This document shows, piece by piece, positions 18,105-26,513 of a stretch of 64,000 nucleotides of DNA. The number at the start of each line of letters is the position of its first letter. Positions within the stretch are counted from its first letter, which is position 1. Position numbers and translations under genes: made by a program. The stretch covers positions 153,608-217,607 of the forward strand of contig CAKTYZ010000001.1 in NCBI GenBank assembly GCA_934635225.1, read 5' to 3'. The stretch comes from an uncultured Kiritimatiellota bacterium (GTDB taxonomy: Bacteria > Verrucomicrobiota > Kiritimatiellia > RFP12 > UBA1067). The notes below the pieces were generated by a model that was not told where the DNA came from, ran no database searches, and saw only the letters and a list, made by a program, of their open reading frames with translations.

Positions 18105-18134
18105 TTGTCTAACAGGTGCTCAAGGTGCTATAAT
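18105..18134 (+). promoter_or_regulatory. Promoter of the ferredoxin operon
   Basis: TTGTCT (18105-18110), an 18-bp spacer, and TGC-TATAAT (hexamer 18129-18134) followed by ACGCGG. Confidence 0.7.
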
Positions 18135-18140
18135 ACGCGG

Positions 18141-18154
18141 TGTCTTGCAAGACA
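18141..18154. promoter_or_regulatory. 14-bp palindrome at the ferredoxin transcription start
   Basis: TGTCTTGCAAGACA is a perfect palindrome that begins at the predicted +1. The position suits a repressor operator, perhaps redox- or metal-responsive given the genes downstream. The regulator is unknown. Confidence 0.4.
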
Positions 18155-18183
18155 TAACAACAAACTAAGGAGTAAAGAAGACC

Positions 18184-18354
18184 ATGGCTCACAAGATTGA
18201 AGCTGACAAGTGCGTCGGATGCGGTTGCTGCAAGGATGCTTGCCCGGCGGAAGCGATTACCGAGGGTACGCCCTACACGATTGACGCGGACAAATGCGTC
18301 GATTGCGGTGCCTGCGCGGCGCAGTGCCCGAACGAAGCCATCACCCAGGCGTGA
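18184..18354 (+). CDS. 2[4Fe-4S] ferredoxin
   Basis: 56 residues, a clostridial-type small ferredoxin. It has two CxxCxxCxxxCP cluster motifs, CVGCGCCKDACP and CVDCGACAAQCP, in the usual pseudo-two-fold arrangement. It carries low-potential electrons in the cytoplasm. AAGGAG at 18167-18172 sits upstream of the ATG. Its TGA overlaps the GTG start of the next gene, so the two are coupled. Confidence 0.95.
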   Translation: MAHKIEADKCVGCGCCKDACPAEAITEGTPYTIDADKCVDCGACAAQCPNEAITQA

Positions 18355-19187
18355 TAGAATTCGTCAAAGAAACCCTGCTTCTGCTTCCGTTTCTCCTTGT
18401 GACCTATTTGGTTCTGGAGGCGATTGAAGCCCATGCAGGTGGTGCGCTCGAGAGAATTCTCGAGCGTGCGCGTTCTGTGGGGCCGTTTGCCGGTGCGCTT
18501 GCCGGTGCGATTCCGCAGTGTGGCGTCTCGGCGGCGGCGGCTTCGTTCTATGCGGGTGGCGTCGTTACGGTCGGGACGCTCGTTGCGGTCTTTCTCTCGA
18601 CATCAGATGAACTGATACCCGTTCTTCTCTCGAAGCAGGTCCCTGTCGCGCTTCTGACGCGGATTGTCCTTCTGAAGGTCTCGGCGGCGATTGTCATTGG
18701 ATTCTTGGTGAACGGCGTTCTCGTTTTGGCCCGTGCGCGGCGTCGTGACGTGCGCGTTCGCGAACTCTGTGCGCACAGCCACTGCGGTTGCCATGACCAC
18801 AAGGGGATTCTCGTCCCCGCGCTCATCCACACGGCCGAGATATTCTTCTTTATTGTCCTTGTCTCTGGCTCGATTGAGTTTTGTCTCCATTTCTTTGGCG
18901 AGAATTCGCTTCAGACTCTCCGGCTCAACAAACCGATTCTCGGTGAACTTGCGGCGGGTGCGCTTGGGCTGATTCCGAACTGTGCCGTTTCGGTTGCGGG
19001 GGCTGAACTCTACTGTTCGGGCGCGATGAGCCCTGGCGCGCTGATGGCGTCGTCCTTCACGGGTTCGGGTCTGGGGCTGCTCGTCCTTTTCCGCACGAAC
19101 CGCAGTCTGAGGGAGAATCTCGCGATTTTGGGACTCGTCTATGGGGCGGGTGTCGTCTTGGGGTTCCTGACGGGACCGTTGCTCTGA
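18351..19187 (+). CDS. ArsP_2-type 10-TM putative heavy-metal exporter
   Basis: 278 residues from the GTG at 18351, which overlaps the ferredoxin stop (GTGA); the frame is open further upstream but only inside the ferredoxin gene. About ten hydrophobic helices form two inverted-looking halves, each with a diagnostic loop: AGAIPQCGVSAAAASFYAGG and LGLIPNCAVSVAGAELYCSG. A central loop, CAHSHCGCHDHK, is rich in metal ligands. It matches the putative permease/arsenic-efflux family PF11449. The ion exported is not established; the ferredoxin link is unusual. Confidence 0.75.
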   Translation: MIEFVKETLLLLPFLLVTYLVLEAIEAHAGGALERILERARSVGPFAGALAGAIPQCGVSAAAASFYAGGVVTVGTLVAVFLSTSDELIPVLLSKQVPVALLTRIVLLKVSAAIVIGFLVNGVLVLARARRRDVRVRELCAHSHCGCHDHKGILVPALIHTAEIFFFIVLVSGSIEFCLHFFGENSLQTLRLNKPILGELAAGALGLIPNCAVSVAGAELYCSGAMSPGALMASSFTGSGLGLLVLFRTNRSLRENLAILGLVYGAGVVLGFLTGPLL

Positions 19188-19221
19188 TTTTTAGGTCACA
19201 AGGGCACGAAGGTCGCGGAGA

Positions 19222-20202
19222 GTGCAGGGATTGAAAGACCGATTTGCGAGACTGTGCGACGCGCTGTGGGCGTCTTGGCTGGGTCGTGTCGTCCAGCGGT
19301 TCTTGGACGCGAACTGCTCGATGCACGCGGCGGGGTTGACCTATTTCTCGCTTTTGGCGATCGTTCCCGTGCTTTGCTGCATTCTTGTCGCGGCCAAGGT
19401 GTGTCGCGTGGACGAATACGCGCGTGTTCAGCTCAATGCGAAGATTGATGCGCTAATCGTGCAGGTCGAGCAGGGACAGGACGAGGTATTGCCGTTCCTG
19501 TCAGCGGTCGATGTTGCCGAACAGGAGAAGAAACGCATTGCCGTGACGGAGTTTGCGCACGCCGCGCGAAAGGTCTCCAACCAGCTTTTCGCGCGCGTCG
19601 AATCATTCGATATCGGCACGTTTGGCTGGATCGGGTTCGGTTTTCTGCTGTGGACGGTGATTTCGTCCCTTGCGTCCGTCGAAACGAGCTTTAACGAGAT
19701 TTTCGGCGTCGAGAAGCCACGCCCCATCTGGAAGCGCGCCTATCTCTATCTCTTTATCATGGTTGTTCTGCCGATTCTCGCGACCGTGGCGATGTCCCTG
19801 CCGATTCTGAACACGGTCAAGAATGTGCTGATTGCGACAATGGGGCGACTCTGGCTCACGAAATGGGTCTCGGACGGACTGATCGGCATCCTCGACTCGC
19901 GTCTCTTCAGCCTCGTGTTCACGTGGGGGGCCGCGTCGCTGGCCTTTGGCTTCTTTTTTTGGGTTGTTCCAAACTGCGTCGTTCGCTTTCGCCATGCTTG
20001 GTATGGCGGCTTGGTGACGGCGCTTCTCTTCGGCGGCTGGCTCAAACTGTGTACCGTCGCCCAGGTCGGCATTGCCAAGTCTTCGGCGCTTTACGGATCG
20101 TTCGCCTTTCTGCCGATTGTCTTGGCTTGGCTTTACATGAGCTGGCAGATCGTGCTGATAGGTGCGTGTCTTGTGCGCGCGTTTGAGCGGACACGCACTT
20201 GA
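19222..20202 (+). CDS. YihY/BrkB-family membrane protein
   Basis: 326 residues with about six membrane helices and the family text NCSMHAAGLTYFSLLAIVPV near residues 31-50. The GTG at 19222 is chosen because it places the first helix as in relatives; no strong Shine-Dalgarno sequence is seen. Once misnamed RNase BN, the family is an integral membrane protein of uncertain transport function. The last 28 coding bases and the 7 bases after the stop recur 484 bases downstream as part of a 35-bp direct repeat. Confidence 0.88.
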   Translation: MQGLKDRFARLCDALWASWLGRVVQRFLDANCSMHAAGLTYFSLLAIVPVLCCILVAAKVCRVDEYARVQLNAKIDALIVQVEQGQDEVLPFLSAVDVAEQEKKRIAVTEFAHAARKVSNQLFARVESFDIGTFGWIGFGFLLWTVISSLASVETSFNEIFGVEKPRPIWKRAYLYLFIMVVLPILATVAMSLPILNTVKNVLIATMGRLWLTKWVSDGLIGILDSRLFSLVFTWGAASLAFGFFFWVVPNCVVRFRHAWYGGLVTALLFGGWLKLCTVAQVGIAKSSALYGSFAFLPIVLAWLYMSWQIVLIGACLVRAFERTRT

Positions 20203-20209
20203 CGGTCGA
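20175..20209 (+). repeat. 35-bp direct repeat, left copy
   Basis: Identical over 35 bases to 20659-20693. This copy spans the 3' end of yihY including its TGA stop. The two copies bracket the repeat element at 20210-20649. Confidence 0.9.
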
Positions 20210-20649
20210 GGTGACTTGTAAAGGGAGTGGGTCAGCAAAAACTCCTTAAGCCACTTTGGCCAGACGTGAATCGTAAGCATGTGCGGTTTCTCCGTTGAGC
20301 GATTCCCTGTGGATTGAGTTGATCCAGTCCTCGAGCTGCCAGCGCCTGACGACGGGCGAGGTCGCCCCGCGCCTGAACTTGCGCTGCCATGCCGCAGCGT
20401 CTGCGGAGCTTTGCGTCGAAATTCGCAAAAAGAAATTCAAAAATCATGGTTGCCATGGGGATGGCTCATCCATCCGCATGGAGGCGGCTCTTCCATCCGC
20501 ATGGAGACACCTCATCCATCCGCATCGATTGACGCACCCGTTCCAGGTCGTCCCCGGCATCTATGGGGTGGCGTTGTTCGCTTTTCTTCTTTGGTCCCCT
20601 CCCCCATGGCTTTCCTCTCTTCTTTGCTGACCCGTTAGATATTACCATT
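20210..20649. mobile_element. Dispersed repeat element, copy A (440 bp)
   Basis: Begins GGTGACTTGTAAAGGG and ends near CGTTAGATATTACC. It shares its first 16 bases and its last ~190 bases with 58809-59009; copy B lacks the ~235 bases between. The 11-mer GGGTCAGCAAA near the left end is inverted as TTTGCTGACCC near the right end. Three 23-bp tandem units occupy 20463-20531. The minus strand carries a 60-residue reading frame (20466-20648) with an AT-hook-like KKRGKP, and a remnant (20246-20335) resembling 30754-30843. It fills the 20203-20751 gap together with the direct repeats and a promoter. No transposase was recognised. Confidence 0.7.
20463..20531. repeat. Three 23-bp tandem units in copy A
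   Basis: Units start at 20463, 20486 and 20509. Each contains the core CATCCGCAT with a variable tail; the consensus begins GGCTCTTCCATCCGCATGG. The same array occurs at 58825-58893. Confidence 0.85.
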
Positions 20650-20658
20650 TTGGTGCCC

Positions 20659-20693
20659 GCGCGCGTTTGAGCGGACACGCACTTGACGGTCGA
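20659..20693 (+). repeat. 35-bp direct repeat, right copy
   Basis: Identical to 20175-20209. Here its TTGACG (20683-20688) serves as the -35 box of the downstream promoter; in the left copy the same bases hold the yihY stop codon. Confidence 0.9.
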
Positions 20694-20712
20694 TGGTGAA
20701 GTTTGGTAGAAT
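20683..20712 (+). promoter_or_regulatory. Promoter of the GDPD/nucleoside-hydrolase gene
   Basis: TTGACG (20683-20688), an 18-bp spacer, and TGG-TAGAAT (hexamer 20707-20712). Confidence 0.7.
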
Positions 20713-20751
20713 AATTTCATTAGTCTTATGCGGCAGATAAGGAGATCATAG

Positions 20752-22773
20752 ATGAAAAAGAACTGTCTCTTCGTGGCGGCGTGGGCATTGCTCTGCGTTG
20801 GGGTCGTTTGGGCGGCGGATTGTGCGCCGGGCGCGAACTGGGGGAGGCTGGACCACCTCAATCGCGGACAGATTCACCGAGGCGGGGGGCGCGACACCCG
20901 TCCGGACAATGCGCTTGAAACGTTCCTCTGGTGCTGGGGACATGGCGTCGCGCCGGAGGCGGATGTTCGCCTCACCAAGGACGGCGTCGCCATTGCGCTT
21001 CATGACGACGATCTCCGGCGCATCGGACGTGGGCTTTCGCCGGAACTCGCGAAGACTCCCGTCAAGGACCTGAACTGGGTTGACATCAAGGATGTTGATG
21101 TCGGCTCCTATCTCTCGCCTGAATACGCTTCGACGCGGATTGCCACCTTTGAGTCAATCGCCGCGGTGATGGCCGGGCGTCCGGAACGGTTGCTTTTCGT
21201 TGACGAGAAAGGGGCCTCACCGCGTCAAATTGCTGAAATCGCGCGGCGTTTCGGGGTTGAACGTCAGGTCATCTACACGTCTCCGCATTTCCAGCTGATG
21301 GCCGAGTGGCAGAAAGAAGTGCCCGGCGGCCTTGGCATGGTCTGGCTTGGCACGTGGGCGAAAGACAACTCGCCGACGTCTGTGGCTAAGGCTGACAAGT
21401 TCCTTGATGACACATTCCGCGCAATGGCGGCCTCAAATTGGGTCGGCATCTCGCAGGTTCAGATTCACGTCCGGACGGACTTCTCGAAAGACGACCCGTT
21501 CTGCCCCTCGACGGCGGCGATCAAGCGCAGCATTGCGCTTCTCCACGCAAAAGGCATCACCGTTCAAGGCGTCTCCTGGACCGAGGGCAAGAATCCGGAG
21601 GTTTACCGTCGTCTGTGGGATCTCGGCTTCGACAATCTCTGCTCAGACGACCCCCTCGTGCTGTTTGACTTCCTCAAGACGCTTCGTGCCCCGGCGGACG
21701 GGAAGGCGACGGCGGATGTCCCGCGCATCATCTTCGACACGGACATGATCGAGGACTTCGACGATGTCGGTGCGCTCGCGTGCCTCCACGCCTTGGCTGA
21801 CGCGGGCGAATGCGAGATTCTGGCGACAATCAGCTCGACGCGCGGCAACGCCTCGGTGGCGGCGATCGAGGTGATCAACGGCTATTACGGGCGCGGCGGT
21901 CTCCCAGTCGGATGTACGCGGGAACTCGGCGTCTTGGGCGACAAGGGCGTGAAGAATGGGCGTAAGCGGACGCCCGAGGAGATCGCCGACCAGATGCGGC
22001 GCGGCCGCATGGGCGAACTCGGGGGCTGGAACGAGGACGCACACTACAAGTACCGCAAGCTTGCGGCGGACTACCCGCAGTGGGTGCGCCATCTCGATTC
22101 GGACGATGCGCCTGATGCCAACGAGGTCTACCGCAAGATCCTTGCCGCTTCGCCGGACAAATCAGTCGTGGTCTGTTCGGTCGGCTTCCTTTCGAACATG
22201 CGCCGCCTTCTGGAGACAAAAGGAGATGACATCTCTCCGTTGACCGGCAGGGAGCTTGTCGCCCGAAAGGTGTCGAAGTGGTTCGCTATGGCCTGTCGCT
22301 ACCCGCGCGGCAAGGAGTACAATTCGCTGATGGATGCCGAGTCCTCGCGCATTGCGCTGGCGGAATGGCCGACGCCCGTCGTGATTTGCGACTGGAACTA
22401 CGGCGCGGACGTTTTCGCGGGGCGTGCGATTGCGGAAGCGAAGGGTCCGCGCAACCCTGTGAAGGACGTTTTCGCAGGCAACATCCCCTCGCGGGAGGAA
22501 ATCGCCGCCGACCCAGCGCGGTGGCAGGGCAACTGCTTTGGCGTCGGCGGACGCGCGGCTTGGGACGAGGTGACGGTTCTTGCGGCCGTTCGCGGCGAAA
22601 CGAGCTATTTCAATGTTCATCGCGGCGAATACCGCATGGTCGGGCAGGACGGCGAGAACGTTTGGGTCCCGGATGAGGTTCATGGTCGGCATCTCCGTCT
22701 CACCGAGAAGTTGAACAAGGTTGATGTCGGCAAGATCATTGATGAGCTGATTTGCCGCAGGCCAAAGAATTAG
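20752..22773 (+). CDS. Secreted fusion of glycerophosphodiester phosphodiesterase and nucleoside-hydrolase-like domains
   Basis: 673 residues with a Sec signal peptide (cleavage near VWAA). AAGGAG lies at 20739-20744. Residues ~40-300 form a GDPD TIM barrel: His42-Arg43 (HRGG), Glu69/Asp71 as metal ligands, and His84-Asp85 (LHDDD). Residues ~325-670 begin with DTDMIEDFDD (Asp329-Asp338), the calcium-binding start of inosine-uridine nucleoside hydrolases, where DTDPGxDD is usual. The two domains would split glycerophosphodiesters and glycosidic or nucleoside bonds outside the cytoplasm. Substrates are inferred from families only. Confidence 0.82.
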   Translation: MKKNCLFVAAWALLCVGVVWAADCAPGANWGRLDHLNRGQIHRGGGRDTRPDNALETFLWCWGHGVAPEADVRLTKDGVAIALHDDDLRRIGRGLSPELAKTPVKDLNWVDIKDVDVGSYLSPEYASTRIATFESIAAVMAGRPERLLFVDEKGASPRQIAEIARRFGVERQVIYTSPHFQLMAEWQKEVPGGLGMVWLGTWAKDNSPTSVAKADKFLDDTFRAMAASNWVGISQVQIHVRTDFSKDDPFCPSTAAIKRSIALLHAKGITVQGVSWTEGKNPEVYRRLWDLGFDNLCSDDPLVLFDFLKTLRAPADGKATADVPRIIFDTDMIEDFDDVGALACLHALADAGECEILATISSTRGNASVAAIEVINGYYGRGGLPVGCTRELGVLGDKGVKNGRKRTPEEIADQMRRGRMGELGGWNEDAHYKYRKLAADYPQWVRHLDSDDAPDANEVYRKILAASPDKSVVVCSVGFLSNMRRLLETKGDDISPLTGRELVARKVSKWFAMACRYPRGKEYNSLMDAESSRIALAEWPTPVVICDWNYGADVFAGRAIAEAKGPRNPVKDVFAGNIPSREEIAADPARWQGNCFGVGGRAAWDEVTVLAAVRGETSYFNVHRGEYRMVGQDGENVWVPDEVHGRHLRLTEKLNKVDVGKIIDELICRRPKN

Positions 22774-22958
22774 TCCGTTCGGGGAGGAGGGCAGATGTCG
22801 ACGCCCCATGCGGGGATTGCCAATGCCCGTGTGCGGTGGACATCTCGTGTAATGCATCTGCTGGAGGACTTACATCTTCTGGAAAGCCGTTTGAGGTGAC
22901 TCAGGGCGTTCGGATGGATGGCGGAAGGTGGCACGGAGATTGCAAATCGATTCCTGAT

Positions 22959-25900
22959 ATGAAAAGGACCGACATTCGGAAGATTCTGATTATCGGCGCA
23001 GGGCCGATTGTCATCGGGCAAGGCTGTGAGTTCGATTATTCGGGCGTGCAGGCCGTGAAGGCCTTGAAGAAGGAAGGATATGAGGTCATTCTCGTCAATT
23101 CCAACCCCGCGACGGTGATGACTGATCCCGAACGCGCAGACCGCACGTACATCGAGCCGTTGACCGTTGATTCGCTTCACGAAGTCATTCGCCGCGAACG
23201 TCCGGACGCGGTGTTGCCGACCTTGGGAGGGCAGACGGCCTTGAATCTCGTGATGGGGCTTGACAAGGCGGGGATCCTTCGCCGCTATCGCGTCGAACTC
23301 ATCGGTGCGCGGACGGATGCGATCGCCCGCGCGGAAGACCGTCAGCTTTTCAAGGCGGCGATGCGCGAACTCGGGCTTGACATGCCGAAGTCGGGAAGCG
23401 CCCACTCACTGGACGAGGCGCACGCAGTGGCCGAGGCTATTGGCACGTGGCCGCTCATCATCCGCCCAGGGTTCACGCTTGGCGGCACAGGCGGTGGCAT
23501 CGCGCACGATGCGGACGAGTTCACACGCATCGTGACAGGCGGGCTGGAGGCCTCTCTTAACACGGAGGTCCTGATCGAGGAATCGCTCATCGGCTGGAAA
23601 GAGTTCGAGATGGAGGTGATGGCCGACAAGGCGGGGAACGCCGTCATCGTCTGCTCCATCGAGAACATGGACCCAATGGGCGTTCATACGGGCGACTCGA
23701 TCACCGTCGCGCCGATTCAGACGCTGACCGACCGCGAGTATCAGGCGATGCGTGACGATTCGATTGCCGTGTTGCGCAAGATCGGAATCGCAACGGGTGG
23801 CTCGAACGTGCAATGGGCGGTTGATCCGAAGACGGGGCGGCGCATCATCATCGAGATGAATCCTCGCGTTTCGCGCTCGTCCGCGCTTGCCTCGAAGGCA
23901 ACGGGCTTCCCGATTGCAAAGATCGCCGCGCTTCTCGCCGTCGGCTATACGCTTGACGAGATCCGGAACGACATCACAGGCGAGACGCTGGCCTGCTTTG
24001 AGCCGACGCTTGACTATGTCGTCGTGAAGATTCCGCGTTTTGCCTTCGAGAAGTTCCCGGGCTGCTCGACCGAGCTGGGCACGCAGATGAAGGCTGTCGG
24101 AGAGGTGATGGCGATTGGGCGCACGTTCAAGCAGGCCTACCTGAAGGCGGTGCGTTCGCTGGAAGCTCCGCTCAGATATCATGACGAATCGACCTATGAC
24201 CCGTGGTTCAAGCGTGAACTTGCGGAGATTGAGGCGTTTAGGAGGATGTTGCGAGACGGTCGAATGGTTGGCTTGTCGGGCAATCGAACGGATGAAGCGA
24301 CGAATGACCAGATGCGCTTATTGCGTCAGGCCAAGGTCTTTGGCTTCTCCGACAAGGAGATTGCCGTGGCGGCCGGCTGCGATGAGATGACGGTTCGGGC
24401 TGTGCGCCTTGCAGTGGGCATCCGTCCGTCGTTCGGAGAGGTCGATACCTGCGCGGGCGAGTTCAGGGCCCGAACGCCGTATTATTATTCCCATTACGGT
24501 TGGAAAGACGAGAAGGCCGCAAAGGGCTCGGAGAACGCGTCCGACCGTGTGGTCTTTTCCCGCAAGCCCCGCATCATGGTCTTGGGCGGCGGACCGAACC
24601 GCATCGGACAGGGCATTGAGTTTGACTGGTGTTGTTGTCATGCGGCGTTTGCCTTGCGGAAGCGCGGCTATGAAGTTGTGATGGTCAACTCGAACCCCGA
24701 GACGGTCTCGACGGACTACGACACGTCCGACAGGCTCTACTTCGAGCCTCTGACTTTCGAGGATGTGATGGAAATCTACGACCGCGAACGGTGTTCGGGC
24801 GTGATTGTCCAGTACGGAGGGCAGACTCCGCTTAACCTCGCGCAGCGGCTCAAGGCAGCGGGTGCGCGAATCGTCGGCACGTCACCGGATGACATTGACC
24901 GTGCGGAAGACCGCGACTTCTTCAAGAGGCTTGTCGAAGAAGTCGGCGTGAAGCAGCCCGCAAGCGGCATTGCGCATTCTGTTGCCGACGCGCATCGAAT
25001 CGCCGGGGAGATCGGCTATCCCGTCTTGGTTCGTCCAAGCTTCGTCTTGGGCGGACGGGGCATGGCGATCGTCTCGACGGACGCGGAACTTGACAAGTAT
25101 GTTGCCGAGGCCGTCGTGGCGGCGGGAGGCAAACCGATTCTCATCGACAAGTTCCTTGAACACGCGATTGAACTGGATGTTGACTGCGTGTCAGACGGCG
25201 AGACGACGGTTATCGGCGCGATCTTGGAGCATATCGAGGCGGCGGGTTGCCATTCGGGCGATGCCGCCGCCGTCACGCCGCCGCGTTCGCTTACGCCGGA
25301 AACGATCGCCGAGGTGAAGCGCGATGCGCATGAGTTTGCGAAACGCCTCCACATTGTCGGACTTATGAACCTTCAGCTTGCCGTGAAAGACGGCGAGGTC
25401 TGGATGATCGAGGTCAATCCGCGCGCGTCACGGACGGTGCCGTTCGTCTCGAAGGCGATTGGCGTGCCTCTCGCCGACATCGCGGCGCGGTGCATGGTCG
25501 GCGAAAAGCTTGCGGACATCGGCTTCACGCAGGAGATCGTACCGCCTTACACGTCGGTCAAGGAGGCGGTCTTCCCTTTCGTGAAGTTCCTGGGCGCGGA
25601 GGTCGCGCTGACGCCAGAGATGAAATCCACGGGCGAGGTGATGGCGATTGATGACGATCCCGAAATTGCCTACTTCAAGAGCCAGATGGCGGCAGGAAGT
25701 CCCTTGCCGAAATCAGGCGAGGTGTTTGTCTCGTTGCGAGACGAGGACAAGGATGCAGGTGTCGAGGCCGTGCGTGAGCTTGTGCGGATGGGTTATGGCG
25801 TCTATGCGACGCGTGGCACGTCGACACGGCTTTGGGCGGCGGACATCCCGTCGAAGGCGGTTTTCCGCATTTCGCGCGGGCGGCCCAATGCGCTGGACCT

Positions 25901-26147
25901 TCTGCGGGCGGGAACGGTAAAATGGGTCATCTGCACGACCGAAACAGGTCAGGAGGCGACTGAAGACAATGCGCGCCTTCGTTCGGGGGCGGTTGCGGTG
26001 GGCGTACCGCTCACGACGACGCTCGACGGCTTCCGTGCGGCTGTTCGCGGCCTTGCAGAGGACGAGGCTTTCGGTGGCACGGGCGTTCGTACGCTTCAGG
26101 AGTATCATGCGCTTGCGGTTCGGTCGCGGGTGGAGGGACGGCGTTGA
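22959..26147 (+). CDS. carB: Carbamoyl-phosphate synthase large subunit
   Basis: 1062 residues, normal length. Two homologous ATP-grasp halves begin KILIIGAGPIVIGQGCEFDYSG and IMVLGGGPNRIGQGIEFDW, with an oligomerisation segment between and a C-terminal MGS-type allosteric domain from about residue 930. It makes carbamoyl phosphate for arginine and pyrimidines. The frame is open to 22752, but that stretch is dissimilar to the family; ATG 22959 matches the usual N-terminus. No clear Shine-Dalgarno sequence is seen, and carA is not adjacent. The 185 bases before it hold no recognised gene. Confidence 0.96.
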   Translation: MKRTDIRKILIIGAGPIVIGQGCEFDYSGVQAVKALKKEGYEVILVNSNPATVMTDPERADRTYIEPLTVDSLHEVIRRERPDAVLPTLGGQTALNLVMGLDKAGILRRYRVELIGARTDAIARAEDRQLFKAAMRELGLDMPKSGSAHSLDEAHAVAEAIGTWPLIIRPGFTLGGTGGGIAHDADEFTRIVTGGLEASLNTEVLIEESLIGWKEFEMEVMADKAGNAVIVCSIENMDPMGVHTGDSITVAPIQTLTDREYQAMRDDSIAVLRKIGIATGGSNVQWAVDPKTGRRIIIEMNPRVSRSSALASKATGFPIAKIAALLAVGYTLDEIRNDITGETLACFEPTLDYVVVKIPRFAFEKFPGCSTELGTQMKAVGEVMAIGRTFKQAYLKAVRSLEAPLRYHDESTYDPWFKRELAEIEAFRRMLRDGRMVGLSGNRTDEATNDQMRLLRQAKVFGFSDKEIAVAAGCDEMTVRAVRLAVGIRPSFGEVDTCAGEFRARTPYYYSHYGWKDEKAAKGSENASDRVVFSRKPRIMVLGGGPNRIGQGIEFDWCCCHAAFALRKRGYEVVMVNSNPETVSTDYDTSDRLYFEPLTFEDVMEIYDRERCSGVIVQYGGQTPLNLAQRLKAAGARIVGTSPDDIDRAEDRDFFKRLVEEVGVKQPASGIAHSVADAHRIAGEIGYPVLVRPSFVLGGRGMAIVSTDAELDKYVAEAVVAAGGKPILIDKFLEHAIELDVDCVSDGETTVIGAILEHIEAAGCHSGDAAAVTPPRSLTPETIAEVKRDAHEFAKRLHIVGLMNLQLAVKDGEVWMIEVNPRASRTVPFVSKAIGVPLADIAARCMVGEKLADIGFTQEIVPPYTSVKEAVFPFVKFLGAEVALTPEMKSTGEVMAIDDDPEIAYFKSQMAAGSPLPKSGEVFVSLRDEDKDAGVEAVRELVRMGYGVYATRGTSTRLWAADIPSKAVFRISRGRPNALDLLRAGTVKWVICTTETGQEATEDNARLRSGAVAVGVPLTTTLDGFRAAVRGLAEDEAFGGTGVRTLQEYHALAVRSRVEGRR

Positions 26148-26461
26148 GCGTTCGAAGCTTCGCTTGGCTCGTGATGTTGCTTCTTGGCGTGGTCGTGCTG
26201 TCCATGCTGGATCTCCGATGCACGGATGGCGGGCGCGAGCCGGATGTCCTCTCTCGCGTAAAGGGGGAATTGTCTGTCGGGCGGAAAGAGCTGGCGACCG
26301 AACGGCGCGAGCAGATTGCCGCATTGATGCGCGACTTGCGCGTCTATCGGGCGCATTTGATCGAAAAGGGCGAGAAGCGTCAGGCTTGGCGTGTGACGCA
26401 GGCTTTGCGCGAGTTGGAAGAACGCCATGCCCAGGCTGACGCGCAGGTGCACGCGCAATGA
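26144..26461 (+). CDS. Small membrane-anchored protein of unknown function
   Basis: 105 residues. The TTG start overlaps the carB TGA (TTGA), with GGAGGG at 26132-26137 at good spacing. Residues ~6-21 (FAWLVMLLLGVVVLSM) form one membrane helix; the rest is charged and likely helical or coiled coil (ELATERREQIAALMRDLRVY). I recognise no family. The overlap and ribosome site support expression with carB. Confidence 0.6.
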   Translation: MSVRSFAWLVMLLLGVVVLSMLDLRCTDGGREPDVLSRVKGELSVGRKELATERREQIAALMRDLRVYRAHLIEKGEKRQAWRVTQALRELEERHAQADAQVHAQ

Positions 26462-26495
26462 CGGCTTGTTGTTGCGCAAAATCGCGTCAGAAATA

Positions 26496-26504
26496 TGATA
26501 TAAT
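26496..26504 (+). promoter_or_regulatory. Extended -10 promoter for a leaderless transcript
   Basis: TGA-TATAAT ends at 26504 and is followed by ACGCGCATC, then the ATG at 26514. TTGCGC at 26472 is 21 bases away, too far for a standard -35. Confidence 0.65.
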
Positions 26505-26513
26505 ACGCGCATC

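Noticed and set aside
20463..20531. CRISPR array
   Set aside because: The 23-bp units are contiguous with no unique spacers, and no cas genes are present.
20466..20648. A real gene for the 60-residue AT-hook-like frame in copy A
   Set aside because: The frame is in a repeat, copy B has no matching stop, and no ribosome site is evident; kept as a finding, not a CDS.
22853..22900. 15-codon Leu-rich frame (MHLLEDLHLLESRLR) before carB, as an attenuation leader peptide
   Set aside because: No ribosome site, terminator fold or promoter was seen, and carB is not a leucine gene.
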